The notes beneath the pieces are model-generated. The model was given only the letters and a program-made list of their open reading frames with translations. It ran no database searches and had not been told where the DNA came from. Below, one piece after another: positions 25,951 to 35,084 of a DNA stretch of 64,000 bases. Numbering within the stretch: the first letter of the stretch is position 1; every line of letters begins with the position of its first letter. The position numbers and the translations under genes are program-made. Source of the DNA: CAVSEK01 sp963726975 (GTDB taxonomy: Bacteria; Actinomycetota; Actinomycetes; Mycobacteriales; SCTD01); assembly GCA_963726975.1 (NCBI GenBank), contig CAVSEK010000001.1, positions 310,001 through 374,000 of the forward strand, given 5' to 3'.

Positions 25951-26859
25951 TCACAGCAGTCCCGGCTGCTCCGCGGCGGCAGTGTGCAGCATGTCCCGCC
26001 ACGGGCGTTGCGGCGGGAGGCCCGCGGCGTCCCAGGCGGTGCCCGACAGGGCGCTCCACGCCGGCCGGGGGGCCGGCCGCGGCACCGCGTGCGAGCCCAC
26101 CGGCCGCACCCGCTCGGGGTCGGCGCCGACCTCCTCGAAGACCGCTCGGGCCAGCCCGTGCCAGCTCGTCGCGCCGCGCCCGGCCGCGTGCAGGGTGCCC
26201 GGCGGCACGTCGCTGCCGGCGAGCGCGACGAGCCCCTCGGCGAGCTCGCGGCTCCACGTCGGGGACCCGACCTGGTCGTCCACGACGTCGACCGTCTCCC
26301 GCTCGCGGGACAGCCGCGCCATCGTCGAGACGAACCCGCGGCCGGCCCCGCCGTAGAGCCAGGCGGTGCGCACCACCCACGACGCGTCCGGCAGCACCTC
26401 CCGCACGGCGAGCTCGCCGGCGAGCTTGGTCCGGCCGTACGCCGTGCGCGGGCCGGGCTCGTCGTCGACCTCCCACGGCCCCTGGCCGGGCGCCCGCTCG
26501 CCGGAGAAGACGTAGTCGGTGCTCACGTGCAGCAGCCGGGCGCCGACCCGGGCGCACGCGGTCGCCAGCAGCGCCGGTCCCGAGGCGTTGACCGCGTACG
26601 CCTCGTCCTCGCGCTCCTCCGCCGCGTCGACGTCGGTCCAGGCCGCCGTGTTGACGACGACCAGCCGGTGCGCGGGGCTGTCGGCGCGCAGCACCCGCGC
26701 CCAGTGCCCGACGAGGTCGAGCACCGAGAACGGGTCGGTGACGTCGAGGTCGGTGCGCGACAGCCCACGGGCGAAGGCGTCGCGGCGGGAGGCGACGGCG
26801 GCGAGCACGTCGCGGCCGAGCTGTCCGGACGCGCCCGGGACGAGCAGGGCGAGGCTCAC
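25951..26859 (-). CDS. rmlD: dTDP-4-dehydrorhamnose reductase RmlD
   Basis: Last step of dTDP-L-rhamnose synthesis, reducing dTDP-4-dehydrorhamnose with NAD(P)H. 302 residues; GTG 26859 overlaps the rmlB stop. Motifs: LLVPGASGQLGRDVLAAV (cofactor loop), VVNTAAWTDVDAAE, STDYVFSGE, YGRTKLAGE (catalytic Tyr-x3-Lys) and VRTAWLYGGAGRGFV. Last of the tightly coupled rmlA-rmlB-rmlD set. In M. tuberculosis rmlD (Rv3266c) also sits next to a divergent LCP gene, though there without rmlA/rmlB. The product supplies rhamnose to the GTs in this locus. Confidence 0.93.
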   Translation of the reverse strand: MSLALLVPGASGQLGRDVLAAVASRRDAFARGLSRTDLDVTDPFSVLDLVGHWARVLRADSPAHRLVVVNTAAWTDVDAAEEREDEAYAVNASGPALLATACARVGARLLHVSTDYVFSGERAPGQGPWEVDDEPGPRTAYGRTKLAGELAVREVLPDASWVVRTAWLYGGAGRGFVSTMARLSRERETVDVVDDQVGSPTWSRELAEGLVALAGSDVPPGTLHAAGRGATSWHGLARAVFEEVGADPERVRPVGSHAVPRPAPRPAWSALSGTAWDAAGLPPQRPWRDMLHTAAAEQPGLL

Positions 26860-27836
26860 GGGCGCGTCCGCCGGACCAGCGGGCGCCACCACGACTCGTG
26901 CTCGCGGTACCACTGCACGGTCTGCGCGAGGCCCTCCTCGAAGGGCACCCGCGGCGCGTGCCCGAGCGCGGCGGCCCTGCTGCCGTCGAGGCTGTAGCGG
27001 CGGTCGTGGCCCTTGCGGTCGGCGACGTGCTGCACGAGCGAGGCGTCGCGGCCGGTCAGGGCCAGCAGCCGCTCGGTGAGCGCGAGGTTGGTCAGCTCGG
27101 TGCCGCCGCCGAGGTTGTAGACCTCGCCGGCCGCACCGCGCTCGAGCACCAGGGCGATCCCGCGGCCGTGGTCGTCGACGTGCAGCCAGTCGCGCACCTG
27201 CTGCCCGTCGCCGTAGACCGGCACCGGCAGCCCGTCGAGCAGGTTCGTGACGAACAGCGGGACGAGCTTCTCGGGGTAGCAGTACGGCCCGTAGTTGTTG
27301 GTGCAGCGGGTGATGCTGACGTCCAGCCCGTGGGTCACGGCGTACGCCCGGGCGAGCAGGTCGGCGGCCGCCTTGCTCGCGGAGTAGGGCGAGCGGGGGT
27401 CCAGCGGGTCGGTCTCGCGCGACGAGCCGGTCTCGACCGAGCCGTAGACCTCGTCGGTGCCGACGTGCAGCACCCGGCGCACGCCGGCGGCCAGGCAGGC
27501 CTCGAGCAGCACCTGCGTGCCGACCACGTTGGTGCGCACGAAGTCGGCCCCGCCGGCGATGGAGCGGTCGACGTGGGTCTCGGCGGCGAGGTGGACGACC
27601 GCGTCGTGACCGGGCAGGACCGCGGCGACGAGGTCGGGGTCGGCGACGTCGCCGTGGACGAAGGCGTAGCGCGGGTCGTCGGCGACCGGCGCCAGGTTGG
27701 CGGGGTTGCCGGCGTAGGTGAGCGCGTCGAGGACGGTGAGCCGCTCGACGTCCAGGCCGGGGTAGCCGCCGGCGAGCGCGGTGCGCACGAAGTGCGAGCC
27801 GATGAACCCGGCGGCGCCGGTGACCAGCAGCCTCAC
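26856..27836 (-). CDS. rmlB: dTDP-glucose 4,6-dehydratase RmlB
   Basis: Second step of dTDP-rhamnose synthesis; converts dTDP-glucose to the 4-keto-6-deoxy sugar with bound NAD. 326 residues from GTG 27836 (GTGA overlap with rmlA). Extended-SDR motifs: VTGAAGFIGSHFVRTAL, VHLAAETHVDRSI, HVGTDEVYGS (TDE catalytic triplet region), SPYSASKAAADLL (Tyr-x3-Lys), TRCTNNYGPYCYPEKLVPLF and VRDWLHVDDH. Length and motifs are normal. Confidence 0.95.
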   Translation of the reverse strand: MRLLVTGAAGFIGSHFVRTALAGGYPGLDVERLTVLDALTYAGNPANLAPVADDPRYAFVHGDVADPDLVAAVLPGHDAVVHLAAETHVDRSIAGGADFVRTNVVGTQVLLEACLAAGVRRVLHVGTDEVYGSVETGSSRETDPLDPRSPYSASKAAADLLARAYAVTHGLDVSITRCTNNYGPYCYPEKLVPLFVTNLLDGLPVPVYGDGQQVRDWLHVDDHGRGIALVLERGAAGEVYNLGGGTELTNLALTERLLALTGRDASLVQHVADRKGHDRRYSLDGSRAAALGHAPRVPFEEGLAQTVQWYREHESWWRPLVRRTRP

Positions 27837-28918
27837 CCGCGCGGGCCGTCCGGCGAGGCCAGCGACACCCGGCTGTGGTCGCCCAGCACGAGGCGGTGCG
27901 CGCGCGGCAGGGCGGCCGAGGGGACGACCTCGACCTCGCGGCCGAGCAGGCTGTCCTCGATCCGGCCGACGCCGCGGATCGTGCACGCGCCGAGCACGAT
28001 GGAGTGCTCGATCTCGGTGTCCTCGAGCAGGCAGTCCTCGGAGATCGAGGTGAACGGGCCGACGTAGGTGTCGCGCAGCACCGTGCGGGCGCCGATGATC
28101 GCCGGGCCGCGGACGGTGGAGCGCTCGACCACGGCGCCGGCCTCGACGACCACCCGGCCGACGAGGCTGCTCCCGGCGTCGACGGTGCCCTCGCAGCGCG
28201 ACTCCAGCGTCTCGAGGACCGCCCGGTTGCACTCGAGCATGTCCTCGAGACGCCCGGTGTCCTTCCAGTAGCCGCTCACCAGGTGCGGCACGACGGTGCG
28301 GCCCGAGTCGATGAGCCACTGGATGGCGTCCGTGATCTCCAGCTCGCCGCGGGCCGACGGCCGGATCGCGGCGACGGCCTCGTGCACGTCCTTGCGGAAG
28401 AGGTAGACGCCGACCAGCGCCAGGTCGCTGCGCGGCTCCGCGGGCTTCTCGACGAGGGTGGCGATCGAGCCGTCGGGGGCGAGCTCGGCGACGCCGAACC
28501 GGCTCGGGTCCGCGACGCGGGTCAGCAGCACCGACGCCGCGCCGTCGGAGGCCCGGAACTCCTCGACGAGCGAGCGGATCCCGCCGATGAGGAAGTTGTC
28601 GCCGAGGTACATGACGAAGTCGTCGTCGCCGAGGAAGTCCCGGGCGATCCTCACGGCGTGGGCGAGGCCGAGCGGCGCCTCCTGCCGCAGGTAGGTCACC
28701 GACAGGCCGAAGGCGCTGCCGTCGCCGACCGCCGCCTCGATCTCGGCGTGCGTGTCGCCGACGACGAGCCCGACCTCCGTGACACCGGCGTCGCGGACCG
28801 CCTCCAGGCCGTAGAACAGCACCGGCTTGCCGGCGACCGGCACGAGCTGCTTGGCCGAGGTGTGCGTGATCGGGCGCAGCCGGGTGCCGGCTCCCCCGGA
28901 CAAGACCAGCGCCTTCAC
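27833..28918 (-). CDS. rmlA: glucose-1-phosphate thymidylyltransferase, long form (RmlA/StrD type)
   Basis: First step: dTTP + glucose-1-phosphate to dTDP-glucose. 361 residues from GTG 28918, which is preceded by TAGCGT with a 7-nt spacer (leaderless). N-terminal signature ALVLSGGAGTRLRPITHTSAKQLVPVAGKPV, then LGDNFLIGG, EKPAEPRSDLALVGVYLF and GYWKDTGRLEDMLECN. Residues ~245-345 form a left-handed beta-helix (GSSLVGRVVVEAGAVVERST...IIGARTVLRDTYVGPFTSI), making this the ~355-residue class common in actinomycetes rather than the ~290-residue RmlA. rmlC is not in the window, so the epimerase step must be encoded elsewhere. Confidence 0.92.
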   Translation of the reverse strand: MKALVLSGGAGTRLRPITHTSAKQLVPVAGKPVLFYGLEAVRDAGVTEVGLVVGDTHAEIEAAVGDGSAFGLSVTYLRQEAPLGLAHAVRIARDFLGDDDFVMYLGDNFLIGGIRSLVEEFRASDGAASVLLTRVADPSRFGVAELAPDGSIATLVEKPAEPRSDLALVGVYLFRKDVHEAVAAIRPSARGELEITDAIQWLIDSGRTVVPHLVSGYWKDTGRLEDMLECNRAVLETLESRCEGTVDAGSSLVGRVVVEAGAVVERSTVRGPAIIGARTVLRDTYVGPFTSISEDCLLEDTEIEHSIVLGACTIRGVGRIEDSLLGREVEVVPSAALPRAHRLVLGDHSRVSLASPDGPRG

Positions 28919-28925
28919 GGGCGCG

Positions 28926-28931
28926 ACGCTA
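28926..28931 (-). promoter_or_regulatory. -10 hexamer TAGCGT, leaderless promoter of rmlABD
   Basis: Minus-strand TAGCGT ends 7 nt before GTG 28918. No ribosome-binding site is seen before that GTG. Confidence 0.55.
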
Positions 28932-28982
28932 CCGACGCGGGGACGACACGGCGGGGTCCCGCGCCGCACCGCTGCGCGCCAG

Positions 28983-28988
28983 TAGCGT
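28983..28988 (+). promoter_or_regulatory. -10 hexamer TAGCGT, candidate LCP gene promoter
   Basis: A second TAGCGT, on the plus strand in the same divergent gap, would start transcription about 95 nt before the LCP GTG. That leader contains a GAGGAG ribosome site at 29072-29077. Confidence 0.4.
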
Positions 28989-29088
28989 GGAACGCGGAGC
29001 GCCTCCAGCGCGTCCTGAGTCCCGTGGGGTCCGCAGGCAGGGACGCCCGCCGCCCGCCCCGCCCAGGACCTGAGGAGACGACGCGCCG

Positions 29089-30747
29089 GTGACCCGACCC
29101 GACGAGCCGTCCGGCGCTCCCTGGCCCGCTCGGCCCGCCGGGCCCTGGGCCGGCCCCGGGGGTGGGGCCGCCGGTGGCGGCCCGGCTGGGCTGCCGCCGC
29201 ACCTCGACCCGCGCCTGCCGCCGTCCGCGAGCCTGCCGCGGATCGCCCGGGGGTCGCGCCGGATCGCGTCGTCCCCGCACGCGCCGTCGTCGACCGGGGG
29301 CGGGCGGCACCGCCGCCGGCGGCCGCTGCTGGTGCGCCTGCTGTCGTACGTCGCGGCGACGCTCTCGATCGCCGTCTTCGCCGTCGCCGCGCTCGGCTAC
29401 GTCCTCTACAGCAAGTACGACGGCAACATCGACCGCATCTCGGGGCTGTCCAAGGCGCTGCCCGGGCTGAACAAGCCCGCCGCGGCCCCGCGGGGTGCGC
29501 GCAACGTGCTCCTCGTCGGCTCCGACACCCGCGACACCACCGGCAACCAGTTCCAGGGCAAGGGCGCCGAGGCGACGAAGGGGCAGCGCTCCGACACGAT
29601 CATCCTGGCGCACCTGTACGGCGGCAGCGACCAGGCCGAGCTGGTGAGCTTCCCGCGCGACAGCTGGGTGCAGATCCCCGCCTTCACGGACCCGGCGACC
29701 GGTCAGGTGCACCCGTCGCAGATGAACCGCATCAACTCGGCGATGAACGAGGGCGGCCCCGCGCTGCTCATCGCCACCGTGGAGAACCTCACCGGGATCC
29801 GGGTCGACAACTACGTCCAGATCGACTTCGCCGGCTTCCAGCAGATGGTCGACGCGCTCGGCGGCGTCGAGGTGTGCCTCAACAAGCCGGCGCGCGAGAA
29901 GGACTCGGGGATCGACCTCAAGGCCGGTCGCCAGGTGGTCAAGGGCGCGCAGGCGCTGGCGTTCGTGCGGCAGCGCAAGGAGCTGCCCAACGGCGACATC
30001 GACCGGATCCGGCGGCAGCAGGCGTTCATCGCCTCGATCACGCGAGAGGTGCTCAGCTCGGGGACGCTGCTCGACCCCTTCAAGCTCAACGCGTTCCTCA
30101 ACGTGGCGACGAGCTCGGTGAAGGTCGACGACACGCTCAGCGGCACGCAGCTCACCCAGCTGGCGCTGCGGCTCAAGGGCTTCACCGCCGGTGGCGTCGC
30201 CTTCACGACGCTGCCCTACACCACGCTCGAGGGCGAGGCCGACGGCCAGCGGTACCTGATCTTCATCGACCGTCCCAAGGCGGAGGCGCTGTTCTCGTCG
30301 CTGCGCCGCGACAGGCCACCGGGCGAGCCCGCCGCGACGCCGTCGCCCGGCACCAGCGGCGCCCCGCTGACGGTCGCGCCGCGCGCCGTCCGCGTCTCGG
30401 TCCTCAACGCCGCCGGGACGGCCGGGCTCGGGCGGCGCGTCGCCGACGACCTGGCGGGCGAGGGCTTCGTCGTCGTCGGGGCGCCGGGCAACCGCGGCAC
30501 GGGCGCCGCTGACACCGTCGTGCGCTACGCCCCGTCGCGCGCCGAGGCGGCCCGCACCCTGGCCGCGGCCGTCCCCGGCGCCACGCTCGAGCTGGACGCC
30601 TCGTTGGGCGCCACCCTCGAGCTCGTCGTCGGCACGTCCTACGCCGGCGTCGTCCCCGTCACCGTCGCCGGTGCGCCGTCGGCGACCCCGTCCCCGGGCG
30701 CCGCTGCTCCCCCTGTGACGGCGGCGTCGACCGACTGCGTCGACTAG
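29089..30747 (+). CDS. LytR-CpsA-Psr (LCP) family glycopolymer ligase with LytR_C domain
   Basis: A 552-residue membrane-anchored phosphotransferase that moves lipid-linked glycopolymers to peptidoglycan. GTG 29089, GAGGAG 12 nt upstream. N-terminus ~80 residues disordered and cytoplasmic; one helix near 85-107 (YVAATLSIAVFAVAALGYVL); LCP domain about 135-360 with NVLLVGSDTRD, RSDTIILAHL, SFPRDSWVQIP, RINSAMNEGGP, YVQIDFAGFQQMVDALGGV and FVRQRKELPNGDIDRIRRQQ, including the Arg/Asp residues that bind the polyprenyl-pyrophosphate. A LytR_C domain follows (VSVLNAAGTAGLGRRVADDL). Divergent from rmlABD; mycobacterial CpsA (Rv3267) has the same position. Likely attaches the polysaccharide of this locus to the wall. 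Confidence 0.9.
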   Translation: MTRPDEPSGAPWPARPAGPWAGPGGGAAGGGPAGLPPHLDPRLPPSASLPRIARGSRRIASSPHAPSSTGGGRHRRRRPLLVRLLSYVAATLSIAVFAVAALGYVLYSKYDGNIDRISGLSKALPGLNKPAAAPRGARNVLLVGSDTRDTTGNQFQGKGAEATKGQRSDTIILAHLYGGSDQAELVSFPRDSWVQIPAFTDPATGQVHPSQMNRINSAMNEGGPALLIATVENLTGIRVDNYVQIDFAGFQQMVDALGGVEVCLNKPAREKDSGIDLKAGRQVVKGAQALAFVRQRKELPNGDIDRIRRQQAFIASITREVLSSGTLLDPFKLNAFLNVATSSVKVDDTLSGTQLTQLALRLKGFTAGGVAFTTLPYTTLEGEADGQRYLIFIDRPKAEALFSSLRRDRPPGEPAATPSPGTSGAPLTVAPRAVRVSVLNAAGTAGLGRRVADDLAGEGFVVVGAPGNRGTGAADTVVRYAPSRAEAARTLAAAVPGATLELDASLGATLELVVGTSYAGVVPVTVAGAPSATPSPGAAAPPVTAASTDCVD

Positions 30748-31455
30748 GTGGCGGCCCTCCCGCTGCTCGGCGCGCGCGAGCCGGCGCAGCCGCTGCTCAC
30801 CCTGCTCGCCCCCGAGGGCCGGGTCGAGCTGTCCGGCGCGACGACCGCCAACTGGGTGGCCAAGACGGCGAACCTGCTGCACGCGACCGGCGGGCAGCGC
30901 GTCGGGCTCCTGCTGCCGCTGCACTGGCAGCTCGCGACGCTGCTGGTCGGCGGGCTGTCGGCCGGGTGGCTCGTCGTCGTCGCCACCTCGCCGGCGGACC
31001 TCGCGGGCTGCGACGTGGCCTTCGTGGGCCCGGAGGACGCCGCGGCGGCGCTCGGCACCTGCGCCGGCGACGTCCTCGCCGTCTCGCCGCTGCCGCTCGG
31101 CGGGCCGGTGCGCGACCGCCCCGCGATGGTCCTCGACGCCGCGGCCGAGCTGCGGACCTACGGCGACCGGCTGGAGCGACCGGCACCCGGGCTCTGGCGC
31201 GTGGAGCACGACGGGCGGGCGTACGGCCCCGGCGCCCTGCCCGACCTCGGGCTCGGGACCGCGGACCGGGTCGCGACGTCTGTGGACCCACGGACCGAGA
31301 CCGGTCTGCTGACCGGCCTGCTCACCCCGCTCGCCGCGGGGGCGGCGCTCGTGCTCGTGCCGGACCCGACCGCCCTCGCCCCCGGCGCGCTCGCGGCCGA
31401 GCAGGTCACCGCGACGGTCGGCCTCGACGTGCCCGAGGCCCGCCGGCTCGGCTGA
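30748..31455 (+). CDS. TIGR03089 family protein
   Basis: A 235-residue protein starting at GTG 30748, directly after the LCP stop codon (no gap), so translation is coupled. It resembles a shortened AMP-binding/ANL N-terminal domain: LLTLLAPEGRVELSGATTANWVAKTANLL, VGLLLPLHWQLATLLVGGLSAGW and VAFVGPED. It lacks the ATP-binding P-loop (SGTTG-type) and C-terminal subdomain of true adenylate-forming enzymes. The family is restricted to actinomycetes and usually follows an LCP gene, as Rv3268 follows Rv3267. Function unknown. Confidence 0.8.
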   Translation: MAALPLLGAREPAQPLLTLLAPEGRVELSGATTANWVAKTANLLHATGGQRVGLLLPLHWQLATLLVGGLSAGWLVVVATSPADLAGCDVAFVGPEDAAAALGTCAGDVLAVSPLPLGGPVRDRPAMVLDAAAELRTYGDRLERPAPGLWRVEHDGRAYGPGALPDLGLGTADRVATSVDPRTETGLLTGLLTPLAAGAALVLVPDPTALAPGALAAEQVTATVGLDVPEARRLG

Positions 31456-31480
31456 CGCGCTCAGGCGCCGTGCTAGGCCG

Positions 31481-31530
31481 CCGCGCTCAGGCTGCCGCGC
31501 TCAGGCTGCCGCGCTCAGGCTGCCGCGCTC
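31481..31530. repeat. 14-bp tandem repeat after the TIGR03089 gene
   Basis: CCGCGCTCAGGCTG occurs three times from 31481 to 31522, then a partial copy. It lies in the 217-bp gap between the TIGR03089 stop and the end of the HNH gene; no gene is seen in this gap. Probably slippage. Confidence 0.8.
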
Positions 31531-31672
31531 GGTGGGGCCGCCGGCCCGGGGCGCCGGATCGGGCGCCCGCCTCGTGCCCGCTGCCGAGCACGTCCCGCGG
31601 TGGCGGCTCCGGGCGTGCCGAGGTCCCGGAGCCTGGTGGGTTCCGGGTCGTCGGGCGCGGGGGGTGGGCGGG

Positions 31673-33522
31673 TCAGGGTGGTGGGTGGGTGGCGGTCTGG
31701 CCGGTGGGGCTGGTCCAGGTGGTGGTGCCGTCGGGGTGGGCGCGGCCGTGCCAGCCGGCGTGCTTGAGCCGGTGGTGGTGTCGGCACAGGGGTTGGAGGT
31801 TGGCGGTGGTGGTCTGGCCGTGGGGGTGGGCGTCGCGGTGGTCCAGGTCGCAGCCGCGGGCGCGTCGGTTGCAGCCGGCCCAGCAGCACCGTGGTGTCTG
31901 CAGCCGGATCAGGCGTGTGTGGGCGGCGGTGGGGGTGTAGCTGGTGGTCGGGGGCGGCGGGACGGGCAGGTCGCTGGTCAGGGTCTGCAGCAGCTGCGGG
32001 ATGGTCACCTGCACCGGGTGGTCCTGCGCGGGGCAGGCGGCCTGTCTGCCGTCGGGACGGGCCTTGCCGGTCGGGTGCAGGAGCTGGTCCAGCGGGACGG
32101 CGGTGGCGTCGACGGCGACGACCTGCCCGAGCGGGTCGATGCAGACCCGTCGGATGCTGATGCCGCTGAGCCCGACCGGGAGCCCGGCGGGGTCGGTGAG
32201 CAGCTCGCTGAGCAGCTGCGGGTCGACCGGCCCGAACCCGACGAGCTCGGCGACACCCTGCCGCGGCCACACGCGCGGCTCGGGCCGCTGGGCTCCCCGG
32301 CCCTCCCCGACCGCGCCGACCGCCCCGATGCCCCGTCGACTGCGATGTCCTCGTCGACCGCGGTGTCCTCATCGACCGCGGTGCCGTCGTCGACCGGGTC
32401 GCCGTCGGCCGTGTCCTTCGGCAGCAGCGGGCCGGCGGGCGTCGGGGTGCCGATGGGGGCGCCGGCGGGGGTGGGGGTGCTGGTGAGGTGGGCGAGCAGG
32501 ACGGGGGTGAGCTGGCTGCGGATGCTGACCGGTTCGGCGAGGTCCGGGCCGTGGGGCTGCGGGACCGGCCGGGTGCTGGTGACCTGCACCGGGATCTCCA
32601 GGTCCAGCTCCAGCGGCACCCCGCCACCGGCCCGGGCGACCAGCGCGGCGATCAGCGCGTCGACCTGCCGCTGCCCGGACGTGCGCTCATCGGCCGGGTC
32701 GTCGGTGTCGGCGAGCTGCTCGAGCAGCCGCTTCGCCGCGCTGAGCCCGACGCCCGGGCCGGTCGCGGTCAGGTCCGCCAGCCCGTCGGGGTAGCCGCGC
32801 AGCCGCACCCCGGTGGCGTACCGGGCGGCCTGCTGACGTCGACGGGCCGCCCCTGCCGGGTCCAGCCGGACCTCGGCCCGACCGATCGCCTGCCCGAGCC
32901 GGCCCGGAGTGTCGCTCCAGCCGCGCAACCGGCGCTGCTCGTCACGCCGGCCGAGCAGCTGCTGCACGATCCGGTGCGCCAACTGCTCACCCACCGGCGG
33001 CAGCCCCTCCACCGGCTCGGCGGCCCCGTCGGGGTCGGCGGGGTCGGCGGTTCCGGCGGTTCCGGCGGTTCCGGGCATCAGCACCGACGGGTCCGGCAGC
33101 GCCCGGTCCGCCGCCAGGAACCCCGCGACGCTCAACCCGCCGCCGTCGAGCAGCTCCCGCAGCAGCGGCAGGTCCTCCAGGCGCTGCCACAGCCCCAGCC
33201 GCGCCTGCGCCGTCATCGGGTGGACCTGCAGCGCCCACGCCAGCTCGGCACCGGCCTGCTCGCACACCGACACCGCCCGCCCCGGCCGGCCCGAGCCGGC
33301 GGTGACGGTCGACCCGCCCAGCAGCCCCTCGTGCTCCAGGCACGCCGCCGCGAACACCTGCTGCGCGGCGTCCAACGACGCCACGAACGCCCGCGCGTAC
33401 GCCACCTCGACCTGCCGCAACGCCTGCACCGCCCGCTGGGTCCGGCCCTGCCCGGCCAGCCGCTGCCCCTGGTCGCCGGGCAGCCGCTCCTGGCCATCGG
33501 GCCCCACACCACTGTCGAACAC
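31673..33522 (-). pseudogene. DUF222/HNH endonuclease (13E12-like), frame broken near 32300, SOS-regulated
   Basis: About 616 codons. The start is GTG 33522, inside a perfect LexA box, with TAGACT 7 nt upstream (leaderless). The first ~400 residues are the helical DUF222 region (FVASLDAAQQVF, TAQARLGLWQRLEDLP, GFLAADRALPDP). The C-terminus carries the HNH nuclease: RCCWAGCNRRARGCDLDHRD, then NLQPLCRHHHRLKH with the Cys and His residues intact. The halves are in different frames; the switch lies between about 32280 and 32340, in the Asp/Val-rich linker region, and the span is 3n+2, so one missing base would join them. Such proteins are common repeats in actinomycetes and are thought to act in mobile DNA or damage response; activity unknown. 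Confidence 0.75.
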
Positions 33523-33530
33523 GTGTTCGA
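33515..33530. promoter_or_regulatory. LexA/SOS box TCGAACACGTGTTCGA
   Basis: Perfect match to the actinobacterial LexA operator TCGAAC-N4-GTTCGA. It abuts a minus-strand TAGACT -10 (33530-33535) and covers the predicted start of transcription and translation of the HNH gene, so LexA binding would block it. Confidence 0.85.
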
Positions 33531-33618
33531 GTCTACGAGGTCGACCGAAGGCCGTCAAGCACCTGTGCACAAGGCGCCGCGCTCGGAACACGAGCCTCGG
33601 CACCCGCAGACTGGCCCC

Positions 33619-34110
33619 GTGCCCGAGCGCTGGCTCCTCGTCCACCCGCCCCTGCTCGGACCGGCTGTGCTCCGCCCCCTCGCGGCCGTCCTGGAGCGCT
33701 CCGGGCACACGGTCGACGTCCCCGACCTGCGCCACCTGGTGCAGGACCCGGCGACCAGCGCCCCGTCCGCGCGGGGCTGGGACCGCCGCTGGGCGTCCGC
33801 CACCGGGGCCAGAGCCGGGACCGACGTCGCGGTCGCGTTCTCGGGCGCCGGCGCGGTCCTGCCCGCCCTCGCCGCCGCCAGCGGCGCCGACCGGGCGGTC
33901 TGGCTCGGCGCGGTCCTGCCGCCGGAGCGCGGCCCGACATGGCCCGACGACCTGCTCGCGCTCGTCGCGGAGCGCACGCGGGCCGACGGCACGGTCGACG
34001 ACTGGACGACGTGGTGGGGACCCGACGCCCTGGCCGACCTGCTCCCCGACGACCGGCTGCGGGCGGACGTGCTGGCCGAGGGCACCCGGCTGCCCACCTC
34101 GACGCCGTGA
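33619..34110 (+). CDS. short alpha/beta hydrolase-like protein, probably truncated
   Basis: A 163-residue protein from GTG 33619; CAGACT lies 6 nt upstream. It begins RWLLVHPPLLGPAVLRPLAAVLERSGHTVDVPDLRH, with the HPP turn and strand pattern of the alpha/beta-hydrolase fold, and has VAFSGAGAVLPALAAASGADRAVWLGAVLPP, where a nucleophile elbow would be. It stops at 34110, but the next-frame sequence just beyond (AHLDAVTDPVRIAALLT, ending 34145) looks like the usual C-terminal His-containing tail of this family. About 60 residues between the two seem missing, and the frame shifts. No catalytic triad can be assembled. Confidence 0.55.
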   Translation: MPERWLLVHPPLLGPAVLRPLAAVLERSGHTVDVPDLRHLVQDPATSAPSARGWDRRWASATGARAGTDVAVAFSGAGAVLPALAAASGADRAVWLGAVLPPERGPTWPDDLLALVAERTRADGTVDDWTTWWGPDALADLLPDDRLRADVLAEGTRLPTSTP

Positions 34111-34178
34111 CCGACCCCGTACGGATCGCCGCCCTGCTGACCTGAGCGGACGCCGTCGGCCTGGGGCATCCTGGGGAT

Positions 34179-35084
34179 GTGCAGGCGGCAGGGGCAGCGT
34201 CGGCGCTGCGGGCGGTCCAGCCGCAGCCGGCGGCAGCCGTCCCCGCGCCCCTGGACCAGGCAGCGGCGCTCGAGGCGCTGGCGGACCTGCTCCGCGACGG
34301 CGACGCCGTGGTGCTGTCCGGCGCCGGGATCTCCACCGAGTCCGGCATCCCCGACTACCGCGGCCCGACGGGCGCCGCCCGACCGTCGAACCCGATGACC
34401 TACCAGGTGTTCACCGGCGACCCGGTCGCCCGGCGGCGCTACTGGGCGCGCAGCCACCTGGGCTGGCGCCTCATGACGACGGCCCGGCCCAACGCCGGGC
34501 ACCGGGCCGTGGCGGCGCTCCAGCAGCAGGGGCTGCTGCGCGGGATCGTCACGCAGAACGTCGACGGACTGCACGCCGCCGCCGGTGCCCGCGACGTGGT
34601 CGAGCTGCACGGCGCCCTGTCCCGGGTGGTCTGCCTCGACTGCGGCGACCTCACCCGCCGCACGGAGCTCGACGCCCGGCTGCGCGCCGCCAACGCCGAC
34701 TGGCAGGCCGAGGTGCTGGGCGTGCACCCGGACGGCGACGTCGACCTGCCCGAGCACGAGCTCGAGGGGTTCCGCCCCGTCGACTGCCTGGTCTGCGGCG
34801 GGACGCTCAAGCCCGACGTCGTGTACTTCGGCGAGACGGTCCCCGCGGACCGGGTCGCCCGCTGCTACGGGCTCGTCGAGTCCGCCGGGGCCCTGGTCGT
34901 CCTCGGCTCGTCGCTGACGGTCATGTCGGGCTACCGCTTCGTGCTGCGCGCCGCCAAGCTCGGCGTCCCCGTGGCGATCGTCAACCAGGGCCCGACGCGC
35001 GGCGACGCCCTGGCAGACGTCCGGGTCGACGCGCCGCTCGGGCAGGTCCTGCCCGAGCTGGCGCGGCGTACGGCCGGGAGCTAG
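34179..35084 (+). CDS. Sir2 family NAD-dependent protein deacylase
   Basis: A 301-residue sirtuin from GTG 34179. Removes acyl groups from lysine using NAD. Motifs: VVLSGAGISTESGIPDYRG (44-62), TQNVDGLH (125-132), catalytic His144 in VELHGAL, zinc pairs CLDC (152-155) and CLVC downstream, KPDVVYFGETVP, and GSSLTVMSGYRF. The ~25-residue N-terminal extension is Ala/Gln/Pro-rich. It has DVVYFGE and SLTV rather than the Tyr/Arg pair of desuccinylases, so deacetylase is likely. Its stop shares CTAG with the convergent reductase gene. Confidence 0.92.
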   Translation: MQAAGAASALRAVQPQPAAAVPAPLDQAAALEALADLLRDGDAVVLSGAGISTESGIPDYRGPTGAARPSNPMTYQVFTGDPVARRRYWARSHLGWRLMTTARPNAGHRAVAALQQQGLLRGIVTQNVDGLHAAAGARDVVELHGALSRVVCLDCGDLTRRTELDARLRAANADWQAEVLGVHPDGDVDLPEHELEGFRPVDCLVCGGTLKPDVVYFGETVPADRVARCYGLVESAGALVVLGSSLTVMSGYRFVLRAAKLGVPVAIVNQGPTRGDALADVRVDAPLGQVLPELARRTAGS

